A stretch of 64,000 nucleotides of DNA from contig NZ_CAJZAG010000001.1 in the NCBI RefSeq assembly GCF_914271485.1, positions 682,001 to 746,000 of the forward strand. The letters run 5' to 3'. Positions 9,144 through 17,058 of the stretch are shown here, in pieces (the stretch's first letter is position 1; every line of letters begins with the position of its first letter). A program made the translations under genes and the position numbers. The notes below the pieces were generated by a model, which did no database searches, was not told the origin of the DNA, and saw only the letters and a list, made by a program, of their open reading frames with translations. This DNA comes from Cupriavidus pampae. Lineage in GTDB: Bacteria > Pseudomonadota > Gammaproteobacteria > Burkholderiales > Burkholderiaceae.

Positions 9144-10067
9144 ATGCCGAGCCGGCCGCCGAAAGAGAACTGGGACGATTTTCGCTATTTCCTCGCGGTG
9201 GCGCGTACGGGTACGCTCAGTGCCGCCGCCGAGCAGCTCGGCACCGAGCACACCACCGTCGCGCGGCACGTGCAGTCGCTCGAGCGGGCGCTCGATAGCC
9301 GGCTGTTCCACAAGAGCAATGTTGGCTACGAGCTGACGGAAGCCGGTCACCGGCTGATGGAGGCCGCGCAGGGGATCGAGAGCGCGCTGGTGGCCACACG
9401 GGCGGTGGCCGATGGCGGGCAGGAGATTGTCGGTACCGTGCGCATTGGCGCGCCCGACGGCTTTGGCACCTATTTTCTGGCGCCGCGCATGCACAAGCTG
9501 CTCGAGAAGAACCCTCGCCTCGAGATCGAGCTGATTGCCGCGCCGCGGCTGTTCAGCCTGGCCAAGCGCGAAGCCGATATCGCCATCGGGCTCTCCAGCG
9601 CAGAGCATCTGCGCGTGGCTTCGCGCCGGCTGACCGAGTACGGCATGTACGTCTACGGCACCCGCGCCTACCTGAAGTCCGTGCCACCGATTCGAGACCA
9701 GCAGGATCTGGCCCGGCATCCGTTTATCGGCTATATGGAAGATCTGCTGTTCACGCCGGAGCTCAACTTTATGGGCGCCACCGTGGTGCCGCTGCATCCG
9801 CGCCTGCGTTCGTCGAACCTGCTCACGCAGGTGCATGCGACGCTCGCCGGCCGCAGCCTGTGCATCCTGCCGGCCTATGTCGCCGCCAACTTCCCTGAGC
9901 TCGTGCCTGTGCTGCCCGATCAGATAGAGGTTCAGGCCACGTTCCATATGCACGTCCACGTCGATCACCAGCGCGCGGCGCACGTGCGCGAGGTAGCGCG
10001 CTTTATCGCCGACGAGGTGGATGCCCACCGCGCAACGTTTCTCGGGCCGACCCGCAAACGACGCTGA
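9144..10067 (+). CDS. LysR-family transcriptional regulator
   Basis: DNA-binding regulator of 307 residues. The N-terminal helix-turn-helix is FRYFLAVARTGTLSAAAEQLGTEHTTVARHVQSLE (about residues 13-47), followed by the linker helix and a periplasmic-binding-protein-like effector domain (about 95-295). It begins 12 bp after the RND pump stop with an aggag ribosome site, so it may be co-transcribed with the efflux operon. This is unusual for LysR regulators, which are mostly divergent from their targets. Its other neighbour is the LrgA/B-like pair, separated by a perfect palindrome at 10079-10102. Which of the two it controls cannot be told from sequence. The effector is unknown. Confidence 0.9.
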   Translation: MPSRPPKENWDDFRYFLAVARTGTLSAAAEQLGTEHTTVARHVQSLERALDSRLFHKSNVGYELTEAGHRLMEAAQGIESALVATRAVADGGQEIVGTVRIGAPDGFGTYFLAPRMHKLLEKNPRLEIELIAAPRLFSLAKREADIAIGLSSAEHLRVASRRLTEYGMYVYGTRAYLKSVPPIRDQQDLARHPFIGYMEDLLFTPELNFMGATVVPLHPRLRSSNLLTQVHATLAGRSLCILPAYVAANFPELVPVLPDQIEVQATFHMHVHVDHQRAAHVREVARFIADEVDAHRATFLGPTRKRR

Positions 10068-10078
10068 CCGGCAGTCGA

Positions 10079-10102
10079 CCGTTGTGCAAATTTGCACAAC
10101 GG
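10079..10102. promoter_or_regulatory. Perfect 24-bp palindrome upstream of the LrgA/B-like genes
   Basis: The half-site CCGTTGTGCAAA is followed immediately by its exact reverse complement, giving 12 bp of perfect dyad symmetry with no spacer. It begins 12 bp after the LysR stop and ends 52 bp before the lrgA-like ATG. No T-tract follows, so a terminator is less likely than a protein-binding operator. Confidence 0.6.
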
Positions 10103-10154
10103 GTGCGGAAACGTTGCCTTGGCGCCGCATGGATGCCGACCAATAATCGGCAAC

Positions 10155-10586
10155 ATGAAAACCGTTGCGCCCGACTCCCTCACACACCGCCTGGCCTCGC
10201 CGGCCCCGCTGCGCGTCGCCTTTCAGATCGCAATGATGATCGCGATCTGGTTCGCGGCGTCCGAACTCATGCGCGTAACGGGCATCTCTATGTCACCTGG
10301 CGTCGTGGGCCTGCTGGCCGTGCTGGGGCTGCTGTTGTCCGGCCGCGGCAATGTGCGGTGGTTTCGCGATGGCGCCAACTGGCTGCTCGGCGAGCTTGTG
10401 CTGTTCTTTATCCCATGCGTGGTGGCCGTGATGCAGTATGGCCAGTTGTTCCGCACGCAGGGCGTACAACTCGTGATCGCAGTGGTGGTGGGCACGGTAC
10501 TCGTGATGGCCGCCACCGCGCTGGCCGTGCATCTGGGCTGCCGGCTTGAAAGATGGCTCGCCGCCCGACGCGGGGAGGCGTCTTGA
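10155..10586 (+). CDS. LrgA/CidA-like holin-type membrane protein
   Basis: Small inner-membrane protein of 143 residues with four predicted membrane helices (about residues 19-40, 47-62, 74-95, 104-127). The charged pattern SGRGNVRWFRDGANWLLGELVLFFIPCVVAVM matches the LrgA/CidA family, whose members are proposed to form holin-like pores or to move small organic acids such as pyruvate. The ATG at 10155 fits the family N-terminus; an upstream in-frame start near 10092 would add residues encoded within the palindrome region. The lrgB-like gene begins one base after this stop codon, so translation is likely coupled. The proposed physiological role is not proven for proteobacterial members. Confidence 0.85.
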   Translation: MKTVAPDSLTHRLASPAPLRVAFQIAMMIAIWFAASELMRVTGISMSPGVVGLLAVLGLLLSGRGNVRWFRDGANWLLGELVLFFIPCVVAVMQYGQLFRTQGVQLVIAVVVGTVLVMAATALAVHLGCRLERWLAARRGEAS

Positions 10587-10587
10587 G

Positions 10588-11298
10588 ATGGCCGCGGACT
10601 CGCACGCCTATGCCGCCGCGTTCTGCATCGTATGGACGTGCGCGCTGTACTTCGCGCTCAAGCCGTTCTATCTGCGGCGCCCACGCATCTGGCTGTCCCC
10701 CGCGATCCTCGTGCCAACGCTGACCATCGGCCTGCTGCTGACCACCGATATCCCCTACGGCGATTACGTCGCGGACACGCACTGGCTGGTGTGGATGCTC
10801 GGCCCTGCCACCGTCGCGTTCGCGGTGCCGATCTACGAGCATCGCGCGATCGTGCGGCGTCACTGGCTGTCGCTGAGCCTTGGCGTGGTGGTGGGTATGC
10901 TGGTGGCGGTGGTCAGCGCGCGCGTGCTCGCGGGCCTGTTCCATTTCAGCCCTACGGTATCGAGCAGCCTGATGGCGCGCTCGATCTCCACGCCGTTCGC
11001 GATGGCCGTGGTCGAACAGACCGGCGGCTCGACGGAACTCGTGTCGCTCTTTACGGTGATCACGGGACTGGTCGGCATGATCGCCGGCGACGTCGTGCTC
11101 GGGTTGATGCATCTGTCGCCGGTGGCCAACGGCGCCTCGCTGGGGGCGTCGGCGCACGGCTTTGGCACCGTGCGCGCGCGTCAGCGTGGTTCGGAAGAGG
11201 GCGTGGTCGCCAGCCTGACGATGGTGCTCGCGGGCGTGTTGATGGTAGTGGTGGGCCCGCAGTTCACGCACGCGGTGCTGGCGGTGTTTCCTTACTAA
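10588..11298 (+). CDS. LrgB/CidB-like membrane protein
   Basis: Integral membrane protein of 236 residues and the usual partner of LrgA. Family features include KPFYLRRPRIWLSPAILVPTLTIGLLL, WMLGPATVAFAVPIYEH (the conserved LGPATVALA-like segment) and the later SISTPFAMAVVEQTGG and GASAHGFGTVRARQ motifs, spread over about seven membrane helices. The ATG at 10588 sits one base after the lrgA-like stop with a GGGGAGG ribosome site inside that gene's end. Its own stop overlaps the stop of the convergent DUF3830 gene within CTAA. The pair resembles LrgAB systems proposed to control murein hydrolases or pyruvate movement. Confidence 0.88.
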   Translation: MAADSHAYAAAFCIVWTCALYFALKPFYLRRPRIWLSPAILVPTLTIGLLLTTDIPYGDYVADTHWLVWMLGPATVAFAVPIYEHRAIVRRHWLSLSLGVVVGMLVAVVSARVLAGLFHFSPTVSSSLMARSISTPFAMAVVEQTGGSTELVSLFTVITGLVGMIAGDVVLGLMHLSPVANGASLGASAHGFGTVRARQRGSEEGVVASLTMVLAGVLMVVVGPQFTHAVLAVFPY

Positions 11299-11705
11299 GC
11301 CAGTTCGAACACGACGTCCTGCGCGCCTTCCCAGAGGACCTTGGTCCCCAGCGCGCGCAGATTCTCGCGGCCTTCGACGATCGTCAGGAAGTGGTTGCCC
11401 GCGAGCTGGCCCATCTTGCTGGCGAAGCAGCAGCTGCCGTAAGCGAGGATGATCTCGGTCTCGCTGTAGCCACCGGGATAGAACAGGATGTCGCCGACCG
11501 ACGGATGGCTCGTGTGGTTCTCGAAGCCGACGCCGAGCTTGAACTCGCCCAGGGGAATCCAGCAGCCTTCGCCGCTCCAGCGCACATGGATCAGTTTCTG
11601 ACGGTAAGGCAGCAGCTTCATGAACGCGGCCACGGTTTCGGGCGCGTCCGGGTTGGTTTCGGCAAAAAAGGTGTGGCCAGCGGCCGTGATGCGGATTGTC
11701 GTCAT
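11295..11705 (-). CDS. DUF3830 family protein
   Basis: A 136-residue cytoplasmic protein without signal or membrane segments. The segments LPYRQKLIHVRWSGEGCWIPLG, GVGFENHTSHPSVGDILFYPGG and SKMGQLAGNHFLTIVEGRENL are the hallmark of DUF3830, a small family with a predicted cyclophilin-like barrel and no established activity. It is the last gene of the minus-strand run SBP, two permeases, two ATPases, amidase, DUF3830, with 55 bp and a hairpin between it and the amidase. DUF3830 genes often sit beside amidases and hydrolases, so a role in handling the same substrate is inferred. The stop overlaps the convergent lrgB-like stop. Confidence 0.85.
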   Translation of the reverse strand: MTTIRITAAGHTFFAETNPDAPETVAAFMKLLPYRQKLIHVRWSGEGCWIPLGEFKLGVGFENHTSHPSVGDILFYPGGYSETEIILAYGSCCFASKMGQLAGNHFLTIVEGRENLRALGTKVLWEGAQDVVFELA

Positions 11706-11724
11706 GAGTCAGAGTATGGGTGCT

Positions 11725-11747
11725 CCCTTCTCCCGATGGGAGAAGGG
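11725..11747. repeat. CCCTTCTCCC hairpin between DUF3830 gene and amidase
   Basis: CCCTTCTCCC, a 3-base loop GAT, then GGGAGAAGGG form a perfect 10-bp stem. There is no T-tract on either side. Similar CCCTCTCCC-type hairpins lie at 17018, 25447 and 38252, all intergenic, which suggests a dispersed palindromic repeat family rather than a dedicated terminator. Confidence 0.7.
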
Positions 11748-11760
11748 AAAACCTTAGGTT

Positions 11761-12951
11761 TCAGGCCCAGCTTGCCAGCAGCGTCTCCGCCACGGCGATC
11801 AGGCTGCGGTCGCTGCCTTTCGGACCCAGCAGCGAGATGCCATACGGGGCGCCCGCGCGGCCGGATAGCGGCAGGCTCAACTGCGGGAAGCCGGACAGCG
11901 GCGTCAGGCACAGCATATGCGCGGCGGCCATGCGGTAGTCCTCGAACAGCTCCATCGGCGAGGTGCGCAGCGGTGCGATATCGGGCATGGTCGGCAGCAC
12001 CAGCACGCCATCGTTGCCAAGCAGGCGGCCCAGATGCGCGGTGAACTCGGCACGGATTCCGTTTGAGGTCTCGAACTGTTCGGCGCTCACCTGCTTGCTG
12101 AACGCGAAGCGGCCGGCCACGTCGGAGCCGAGCTCCAGGCCATATTGCTCGATCAGTTCGCCCGAGGACTGCCATGCTTCCCAGCCCTGCACGTAGCGGA
12201 ACGCCCAGTAGAGATCCGACAGCGGCCGGTCCGCCACCGTCACCGGCGTGCCCTGGCCGAGCAACGCTTCCATGCGCGCGATCGTGGGTGCCAGCGCGGC
12301 GCGCGCTTCGTCGGTCGGCAGCGGCATCAGGTCGCTGGCGATCAGCACGCGCGGCTTGGCTGGCAGCGGCGTGGCGTCGCTACCCAGCAATACGTCCGCC
12401 ACGCGCGCGAACGTGCCGATATCGCGCGTGAAGAAGCCGCATGTGTCGAGCGTCTCGCAGAGCGGTTGACACAGCTCCAGCGAGATACGGCCATGCGAGG
12501 GGCGAATGCCGAAGAGCCCGCAATGGCTGGCGGGCGCGCGCACCGAGCCGCCGGTATCGGTGCCGAGCGCGAAGTCGCACAGGCCGTTCGAGACTGCCGA
12601 CGCCGAACCCGACGACGAGCCGCCGGTGATGCGATCGGGCGCACCGCCGTTATACGGGCTGCCGTAGTGAAAGTTCTTGCCGTTCATCGAGAATGCCATC
12701 TCGTCGGTATGGCTCTTGCCGATGAACTTCGCGCCGGCATCCAGCAATTTCTGCACGGTGGGGGCGGTCGAGGTCTTGATGCCCGAGCGCGCGAGCACAT
12801 GCGGGTTGCCACCGCCGGTCGGGTAGCCCGCCACGTCGAACAGGTCCTTGGCCGCGAACGTCAGGCCCGCGAGCGGACCCTCCGGTGCGTTGGGGACGGC
12901 GACGTCGGGGTAGGGCATAAACGCGCGGGCGGGATGAGTGGCAAAAGTCAT
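11761..12951 (-). CDS. Amidase-signature family hydrolase
   Basis: Cytoplasmic amidase of 396 residues that would hydrolyse a carboxylic amide to acid and ammonia. The Ser-cisSer-Lys triad can be placed: Lys35 in FAAKDLFDV, Ser112 in GGSSSGSASAV and Ser136 in GTDTGGSVRAP, with the 24-residue serine spacing typical of the family. The ATG at 12951 has an AGAGAGG ribosome site upstream; longer in-frame starts up to 13047 run into sequence that codes for the ATPase end. It follows the oligopeptide-type ABC transporter genes, 28 bp after the last ATPase stop, suggesting it acts on the imported compound. It is shorter than the GatA type and lacks the GatB/C context, so it is not the tRNA amidotransferase subunit. 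Confidence 0.9.
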   Translation of the reverse strand: MTFATHPARAFMPYPDVAVPNAPEGPLAGLTFAAKDLFDVAGYPTGGGNPHVLARSGIKTSTAPTVQKLLDAGAKFIGKSHTDEMAFSMNGKNFHYGSPYNGGAPDRITGGSSSGSASAVSNGLCDFALGTDTGGSVRAPASHCGLFGIRPSHGRISLELCQPLCETLDTCGFFTRDIGTFARVADVLLGSDATPLPAKPRVLIASDLMPLPTDEARAALAPTIARMEALLGQGTPVTVADRPLSDLYWAFRYVQGWEAWQSSGELIEQYGLELGSDVAGRFAFSKQVSAEQFETSNGIRAEFTAHLGRLLGNDGVLVLPTMPDIAPLRTSPMELFEDYRMAAAHMLCLTPLSGFPQLSLPLSGRAGAPYGISLLGPKGSDRSLIAVAETLLASWA

Positions 12952-12979
12952 GACAGATGAATCCTCTCTGTGGTGGCAA

Positions 12980-14014
12980 TCATGCGGCGGCGGGTGCCGC
13001 GGCCGCCGCCGGTTCGGAAACCAGCACGCAGCTGACGCGGTGGCCATTGCCGAGCGACACGGCGCGCGGCACGTCGGTCAAACATTCCGGCCGCGCATGC
13101 GCGCAGCGCGGCGCGAACGTGCAACCCGGCGGCAGCGCGGACAGATCGGGCGGCGCGCCGCCGATCGTCTCCAGCCGCTCGCCGCGGGCCATGCCGTGTT
13201 GACGGCTTTTCAGCAGCGCATTGGTGTACGGATGACGCGCGTCGCGCATCAGCGTGCGGATCGGCCCTTCCTCGACGATGCGGCCACCGTACATCACGGC
13301 GACGCGATCGGCAATCTCGACGGCCGCGCCGATATCGTGCGTAACGAAAACGATCGACAGGCCCAGTTCGCGCTGCAGTTCGCGCATCAGGATCAGCACC
13401 TGGATCTGCACGGTGGCGTCGAGCGCGGTGGTTGGCTCGTCCGCCAGCAGGATTTTTGGCTGTGCGGACAACGCCAGCGCGATCATCGCGCGCTGGCGCA
13501 TCCCGCCCGACATCTCATGCGGATAGGCCGCGAGCCGACGCTCGGGGCTCGGAATGCGCACGGACTCGAGCGCCTTCAGTGCGCGCGCCTGCGCTTCGGC
13601 CTTTGTCACCTTGGCATGCGTGCGAATGCATTCGACGATCTGCTGGCCCACGGTGTAGACCGGGTCCAGCGCCAGCAGCGGCTCCTGAAACACCATCGCC
13701 ACCTTGCCGCCGCGCAGTCGCGACAACGTACGCTTGTCCATCGTCAACACGTCGGCGCCATCCACGCGGATTTCACCGCGCATGCGTGTGCGGCGTGGTG
13801 GATGCAACCGCATCATCGCGCGCAGCGTCACGCTCTTGCCGGAGCCCGATTCGCCGATCAACGCCAGCGATTCGCCGGCGCCAACTTCGAGCGATACGCC
13901 GTTGACGGCCTGAATGGTCTTGCCGCCGCCATGAAAACTCACATACAGGTCGCGCACGGCAACCACGGGATCGCTCACGCCAGCAGCGGTGGGGATATGT
14001 TCGGATTCGGTCAT
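12980..14014 (-). CDS. Peptide-type ABC transporter ATPase, DppD/OppD-like
   Basis: Cytoplasmic ATPase subunit of 344 residues powering the importer encoded upstream. It has Walker A GESGSGKS, Q-loop VFQEPLLALDP, signature MSGGMRQR, Walker B ILLADEPTTALD and the H-loop FVTHD. The C-terminal extension has the OppD-type cysteine cluster GCTFAPRCAHARPECL, which in this subfamily can bind an iron-sulfur cluster. The ATG at 14014 is preceded by GGGAGG, which favours it over an ATG five codons earlier. It lies 15 bp after the stop of the partner ATPase. An Ala-rich tail (PAAAAAPAAA) ends the protein. Confidence 0.92.
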   Translation of the reverse strand: MTESEHIPTAAGVSDPVVAVRDLYVSFHGGGKTIQAVNGVSLEVGAGESLALIGESGSGKSVTLRAMMRLHPPRRTRMRGEIRVDGADVLTMDKRTLSRLRGGKVAMVFQEPLLALDPVYTVGQQIVECIRTHAKVTKAEAQARALKALESVRIPSPERRLAAYPHEMSGGMRQRAMIALALSAQPKILLADEPTTALDATVQIQVLILMRELQRELGLSIVFVTHDIGAAVEIADRVAVMYGGRIVEEGPIRTLMRDARHPYTNALLKSRQHGMARGERLETIGGAPPDLSALPPGCTFAPRCAHARPECLTDVPRAVSLGNGHRVSCVLVSEPAAAAAPAAA

Positions 14015-14029
14015 CGTCTGTCCTCCCAT

Positions 14030-15109
14030 TCAGGGCGTGGCCGCATGCAGGCCGGGCGTCATGCGACGCAGCGGCAGCGAGTGGCCGCCGTCGGGCATGG
14101 CCATCAGGCACGATACGGGGTGGCCCGCGAGCGCATCAGTCAGCGCGGGCGCGCGGCGTTCGCACACGGGCTCGGCGCGCGCGCAGCGCGGATGGAAGCT
14201 GCAACCCGACGGCGGGTTGATCGGGTTGGGCGGATCGCCGGCCAGCGGCGCGGCCATCGTGCGATGGTCGGGGTCCATCGACGGCATCGACGCCAGCAGC
14301 GCGCGCGTGTAGGGGTGCGCGGGATTGGCGTAGATCGACTCGGTATCGCCCACTTCGACCACCTTGCCGAGGTACATCACCATCACGCGATCGCACAGAT
14401 AGCGGATGACGTTGAGGTCGTGGCTGATAAACACATAGGTGAGGTCGAACTCGGCCTTGAGGTCGAGCAGCAGGTTCAGCACCTGCGCTTCCACCGACTT
14501 GTCGAGCGCGGACACCGCTTCATCGAGGATCACGAGGCGCGGCCGCAGCGCGAGTGCGCGGGCAATGTTCACGCGCTGGCGCTGGCCGCCCGACAGTTCG
14601 TGCGGATAGCGTCCGGCAAAGCGCGCGGGCGCCAGGCCCACACGCTCCAGCAGATAGCGCGCGCGTTCGGTGGACTCGCGCGCGCTCACGCCATGCACGC
14701 GCGGCGTAAAGGCGATCGACTCCTCGATGGTCAGGCGCGGGTTCAGCGACGAGTAGCTGTCCTGAAACACCATCTGCACCTGGCTGCGGAACGCCTTCAT
14801 CGGCAACTGCGCCGAGCCCACGCCCTGCGCGTCGAAGATCAGTTCGCCACTGTCCTGCGCGGTCAGCTGCATCAGCAGCCGCGCGGTGGTGGATTTGCCG
14901 CAGCCCGATTCGCCAACGACGCCGAGCGTCTCGCCCTTGAGCACATCGAAGCTCACGCCATCGACGGCGCGCACCTCGCCGGCACGGCGAAATGGGATGG
15001 CGGACTTGAGCGGGAAATGCTTGACGAGGTCGCGCGCGATGACCAGCGGCTGGGCGGGGCCACCGACATCACGGGTGGCGACCGCAGCGGCTTCCAGAGT
15101 GTCGTTCAT
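14030..15109 (-). CDS. Peptide-type ABC transporter ATPase, DppF/OppF-like
   Basis: Second ATPase of the importer, 359 residues. Walker A GESGCGKST, Q-loop MVFQDSYSSLNPR, signature LSGGQRQRVNIARAL, Walker B RLVILDEAVSALD and H-loop FISHDL are all intact. The C-terminal GCSFHPRCARAEPVCERR cysteine cluster marks the OppD/F subfamily. The ATG at 15109 (MNDTLEAA) lies 2 bp after the permease stop, so translation is coupled; longer in-frame readings upstream overlap the permease and are not real. The two ATPases would form a heterodimer with the two permeases. Confidence 0.92.
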   Translation of the reverse strand: MNDTLEAAAVATRDVGGPAQPLVIARDLVKHFPLKSAIPFRRAGEVRAVDGVSFDVLKGETLGVVGESGCGKSTTARLLMQLTAQDSGELIFDAQGVGSAQLPMKAFRSQVQMVFQDSYSSLNPRLTIEESIAFTPRVHGVSARESTERARYLLERVGLAPARFAGRYPHELSGGQRQRVNIARALALRPRLVILDEAVSALDKSVEAQVLNLLLDLKAEFDLTYVFISHDLNVIRYLCDRVMVMYLGKVVEVGDTESIYANPAHPYTRALLASMPSMDPDHRTMAAPLAGDPPNPINPPSGCSFHPRCARAEPVCERRAPALTDALAGHPVSCLMAMPDGGHSLPLRRMTPGLHAATP

Positions 15110-15111
15110 GT

Positions 15112-15999
15112 TCAGTCCTTGATTTCCATGGCCGAGCGGATGCCATCGGCCAGCAGGTTGAAGGAGATCGACGTCAGGAAGATCATGGCGCCAGGCAGCG
15201 CGGCCACCCACGGTTGCGTGTAGATGGCGGTGCGCAGCGTATTGAGCATCAGGCCCCATTCGGGTTCGGGGGGCTTTACGCCGAGGCCGAGGAACGACAG
15301 GCCCGAGGCCAGGATCATCGAGACCGAGATCAGGCTGGTGGCATAGACAAAGATCGGGCCGAGCACGTTGTTGAGCACGTGCGCGCGCACGATGGACAGC
15401 GACGACGCGCCCGAGGCGCGTGCGGCATCGACGAATTCACGCGCCCGTACCTGCGTGGTCACGCTTTCCGCCACGCGCACGATCTGCGGCACGAACACGA
15501 TGGTCAGCGAGAGCAGCGCATTGCCGACGCCCGCGCCAAGCGTGCCCGACAGCGCGATGGCCAGCAGTACCGACGGAAACGCGTAGAGGACGTCGGTCAG
15601 GCGCATGATCACGGTGTTGGTCAGGCCGCCCGCAAAGCCCGCGATGATGCCGAGCGCGCTGCCGATGACGAATGCCAGCAGCACCGGCGTAATGCCCATG
15701 AACAGCGACAGCCGCGCGCCGAGCATCAGTCGCGACAGCATATCGCGGCCCAGCTCGTCGGTGCCGAGTGGAAAGTGCTCGGTACCGATCGGCTTGAGCC
15801 GCTTGAGGATCGACGCGGCATACGGATCGCTCGGCATCAGCTGCGGCGCGAACAGCGCCATGACGACTAGTGCGATCAGGATCAGCGCGGCCAGCATCGC
15901 CAGCTTGTTGCGCAGCAGGCGGCGGCCGACGGTGGCCCAGTATCCGGGGGAGCGCTGCACGGCAAGCGGTGCCGTGCGTTTGTCGAGGGTCAGGTCCAT
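15112..15999 (-). CDS. Peptide-type ABC transporter permease, DppC-like
   Basis: Inner-membrane permease of 295 residues with an N-terminal membrane helix (about residues 32-52), the OppC-type N-terminal domain PHFPLGTDELGRDMLSRL-like segment (FPLGTDELGRDMLSRLMLG), and five further helices. The coupling EAA loop is EFVDAARASGASSLSIVRAHVLNN, which contacts the ATPases. It pairs with the DppB-like permease encoded 29 bp upstream. Start ATG at 15999 gives MDLTLDKRT, which suits the family. The substrate class (peptides, nickel, opines or ureides) cannot be read from the permease. Confidence 0.92.
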   Translation of the reverse strand: MDLTLDKRTAPLAVQRSPGYWATVGRRLLRNKLAMLAALILIALVVMALFAPQLMPSDPYAASILKRLKPIGTEHFPLGTDELGRDMLSRLMLGARLSLFMGITPVLLAFVIGSALGIIAGFAGGLTNTVIMRLTDVLYAFPSVLLAIALSGTLGAGVGNALLSLTIVFVPQIVRVAESVTTQVRAREFVDAARASGASSLSIVRAHVLNNVLGPIFVYATSLISVSMILASGLSFLGLGVKPPEPEWGLMLNTLRTAIYTQPWVAALPGAMIFLTSISFNLLADGIRSAMEIKD

Positions 16000-16028
16000 G
16001 AGGCTCTCCGCGAGTCGGATAAAAACAA

Positions 16029-16979
16029 TCAGTTGCGCTCGATGCGCGGATCGAACAGCGTCTGCAGCGCGTCCACCAGCAGGTTCAGCAGCACGAAGAA
16101 CACCGCGAGCACGAGGATCGTGCCTTGCAGCAGCGGAAAGTCGCGCTGGAAGATCGCCGAGTTCAGCAGGAAGCCGGTGCCCGGCCACGAGAACACGGTT
16201 TCGATCAGGATCGAGCCGCCGAGCAGGTAGCCCAACTGCAGGCCCATCACCGACAGCGCGGTCGGCGCCACGTTCTTGACCACATGGCGGAATACCGCGA
16301 GGTCCGACAGGCCGCGCGCGCGCAGGCCGATGATGAACTCGTTGGAGAGAATCTCCGCCACCAGCGCGCGGATCGTGCGCGCGACGATGCCCATCGGGAT
16401 GACCGACATCGTGATCGCGGGCAGCAGCATGTATTGGAAGTGTTCCCAGTCCCACGCCCAGTCGCCGGAGCCACCCGGGCCCGCGCCGGTCGCGGGCAGC
16501 CAGCCGAGCATCACCGAGAACGCGATCACCAGCACCATGCCGAGCCAGTAGTGCGGAATGCTGACGCCGAGCACGGACAGGAACGAGGCGATGCGATCGG
16601 ACACCGAGTCGCGCAGGTAGCCGGCGACGAAGCCGAACAGGCAACCGAATGTAAAGCCGATCAGCGTGGCCACCGAAGCCAGGCGGATCGAATTGATCAC
16701 GGCCTTGGAGACCTCGCTCATCACCGGCCGGTTGGTCGCGATCGACGTGCCGAGGTCGCCGTGCAGCGCGCGCACCAGCCAATGGAGAAATTGTTCGAGA
16801 AAGGGCTTATCGAAGCCGTAGAGCGCGGTGAGCTGGCGGCGCAGGTCTTCCGACGCATCGGGCGGCAGCACCGACACGAGCGGGTCACCGGGCGCGATAT
16901 GGACCAGCGAGAAGCACAGCAGTGCCACGCCGAGCAGGATCGGCAGCGCGTAGAGAAGGCGGCGGAGCAGATAGATCAT
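16029..16979 (-). CDS. Peptide-type ABC transporter permease, DppB-like
   Basis: Inner-membrane permease of 316 residues. It starts with MIYLLRRLLYALPILLGVALLCFSLVHIAPGDP, the characteristic DppB/OppB first helix ending in the PGDP motif, followed by LYGFDKPFLEQFLHWL and GDLGTSI. The EAA coupling loop appears as IGLRARGLSDLAVFRHVVKNVAPTAL. It is separated by 29 bp from the next permease and by 79 bp, holding a hairpin at 17018, from the binding-protein gene upstream. Complete length, no anomalies. Confidence 0.93.
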   Translation of the reverse strand: MIYLLRRLLYALPILLGVALLCFSLVHIAPGDPLVSVLPPDASEDLRRQLTALYGFDKPFLEQFLHWLVRALHGDLGTSIATNRPVMSEVSKAVINSIRLASVATLIGFTFGCLFGFVAGYLRDSVSDRIASFLSVLGVSIPHYWLGMVLVIAFSVMLGWLPATGAGPGGSGDWAWDWEHFQYMLLPAITMSVIPMGIVARTIRALVAEILSNEFIIGLRARGLSDLAVFRHVVKNVAPTALSVMGLQLGYLLGGSILIETVFSWPGTGFLLNSAIFQRDFPLLQGTILVLAVFFVLLNLLVDALQTLFDPRIERN

Positions 16980-17017
16980 CGTGGGGCCTGGTCGGGCATA
17001 TCGTTATAGGTGTTGCG

Positions 17018-17041
17018 CCCCTCTCCGTGGCGGGAGAGGGG
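17018..17041. repeat. CCCCTCTCC hairpin between binding-protein and permease genes
   Basis: CCCCTCTCC, a short loop, then GGAGAGGGG form a 9-bp perfect stem in the 79-bp gap of the ABC operon. It has no T-tract. A stem at this place, just after the binding-protein stop, commonly stabilises the upstream message so that more binding protein than permease is made. It also belongs to the same hairpin family seen at 11725, 25447 and 38252. Confidence 0.65.
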
Positions 17042-17058
17042 CAGGGGGTGCGGCAGGG

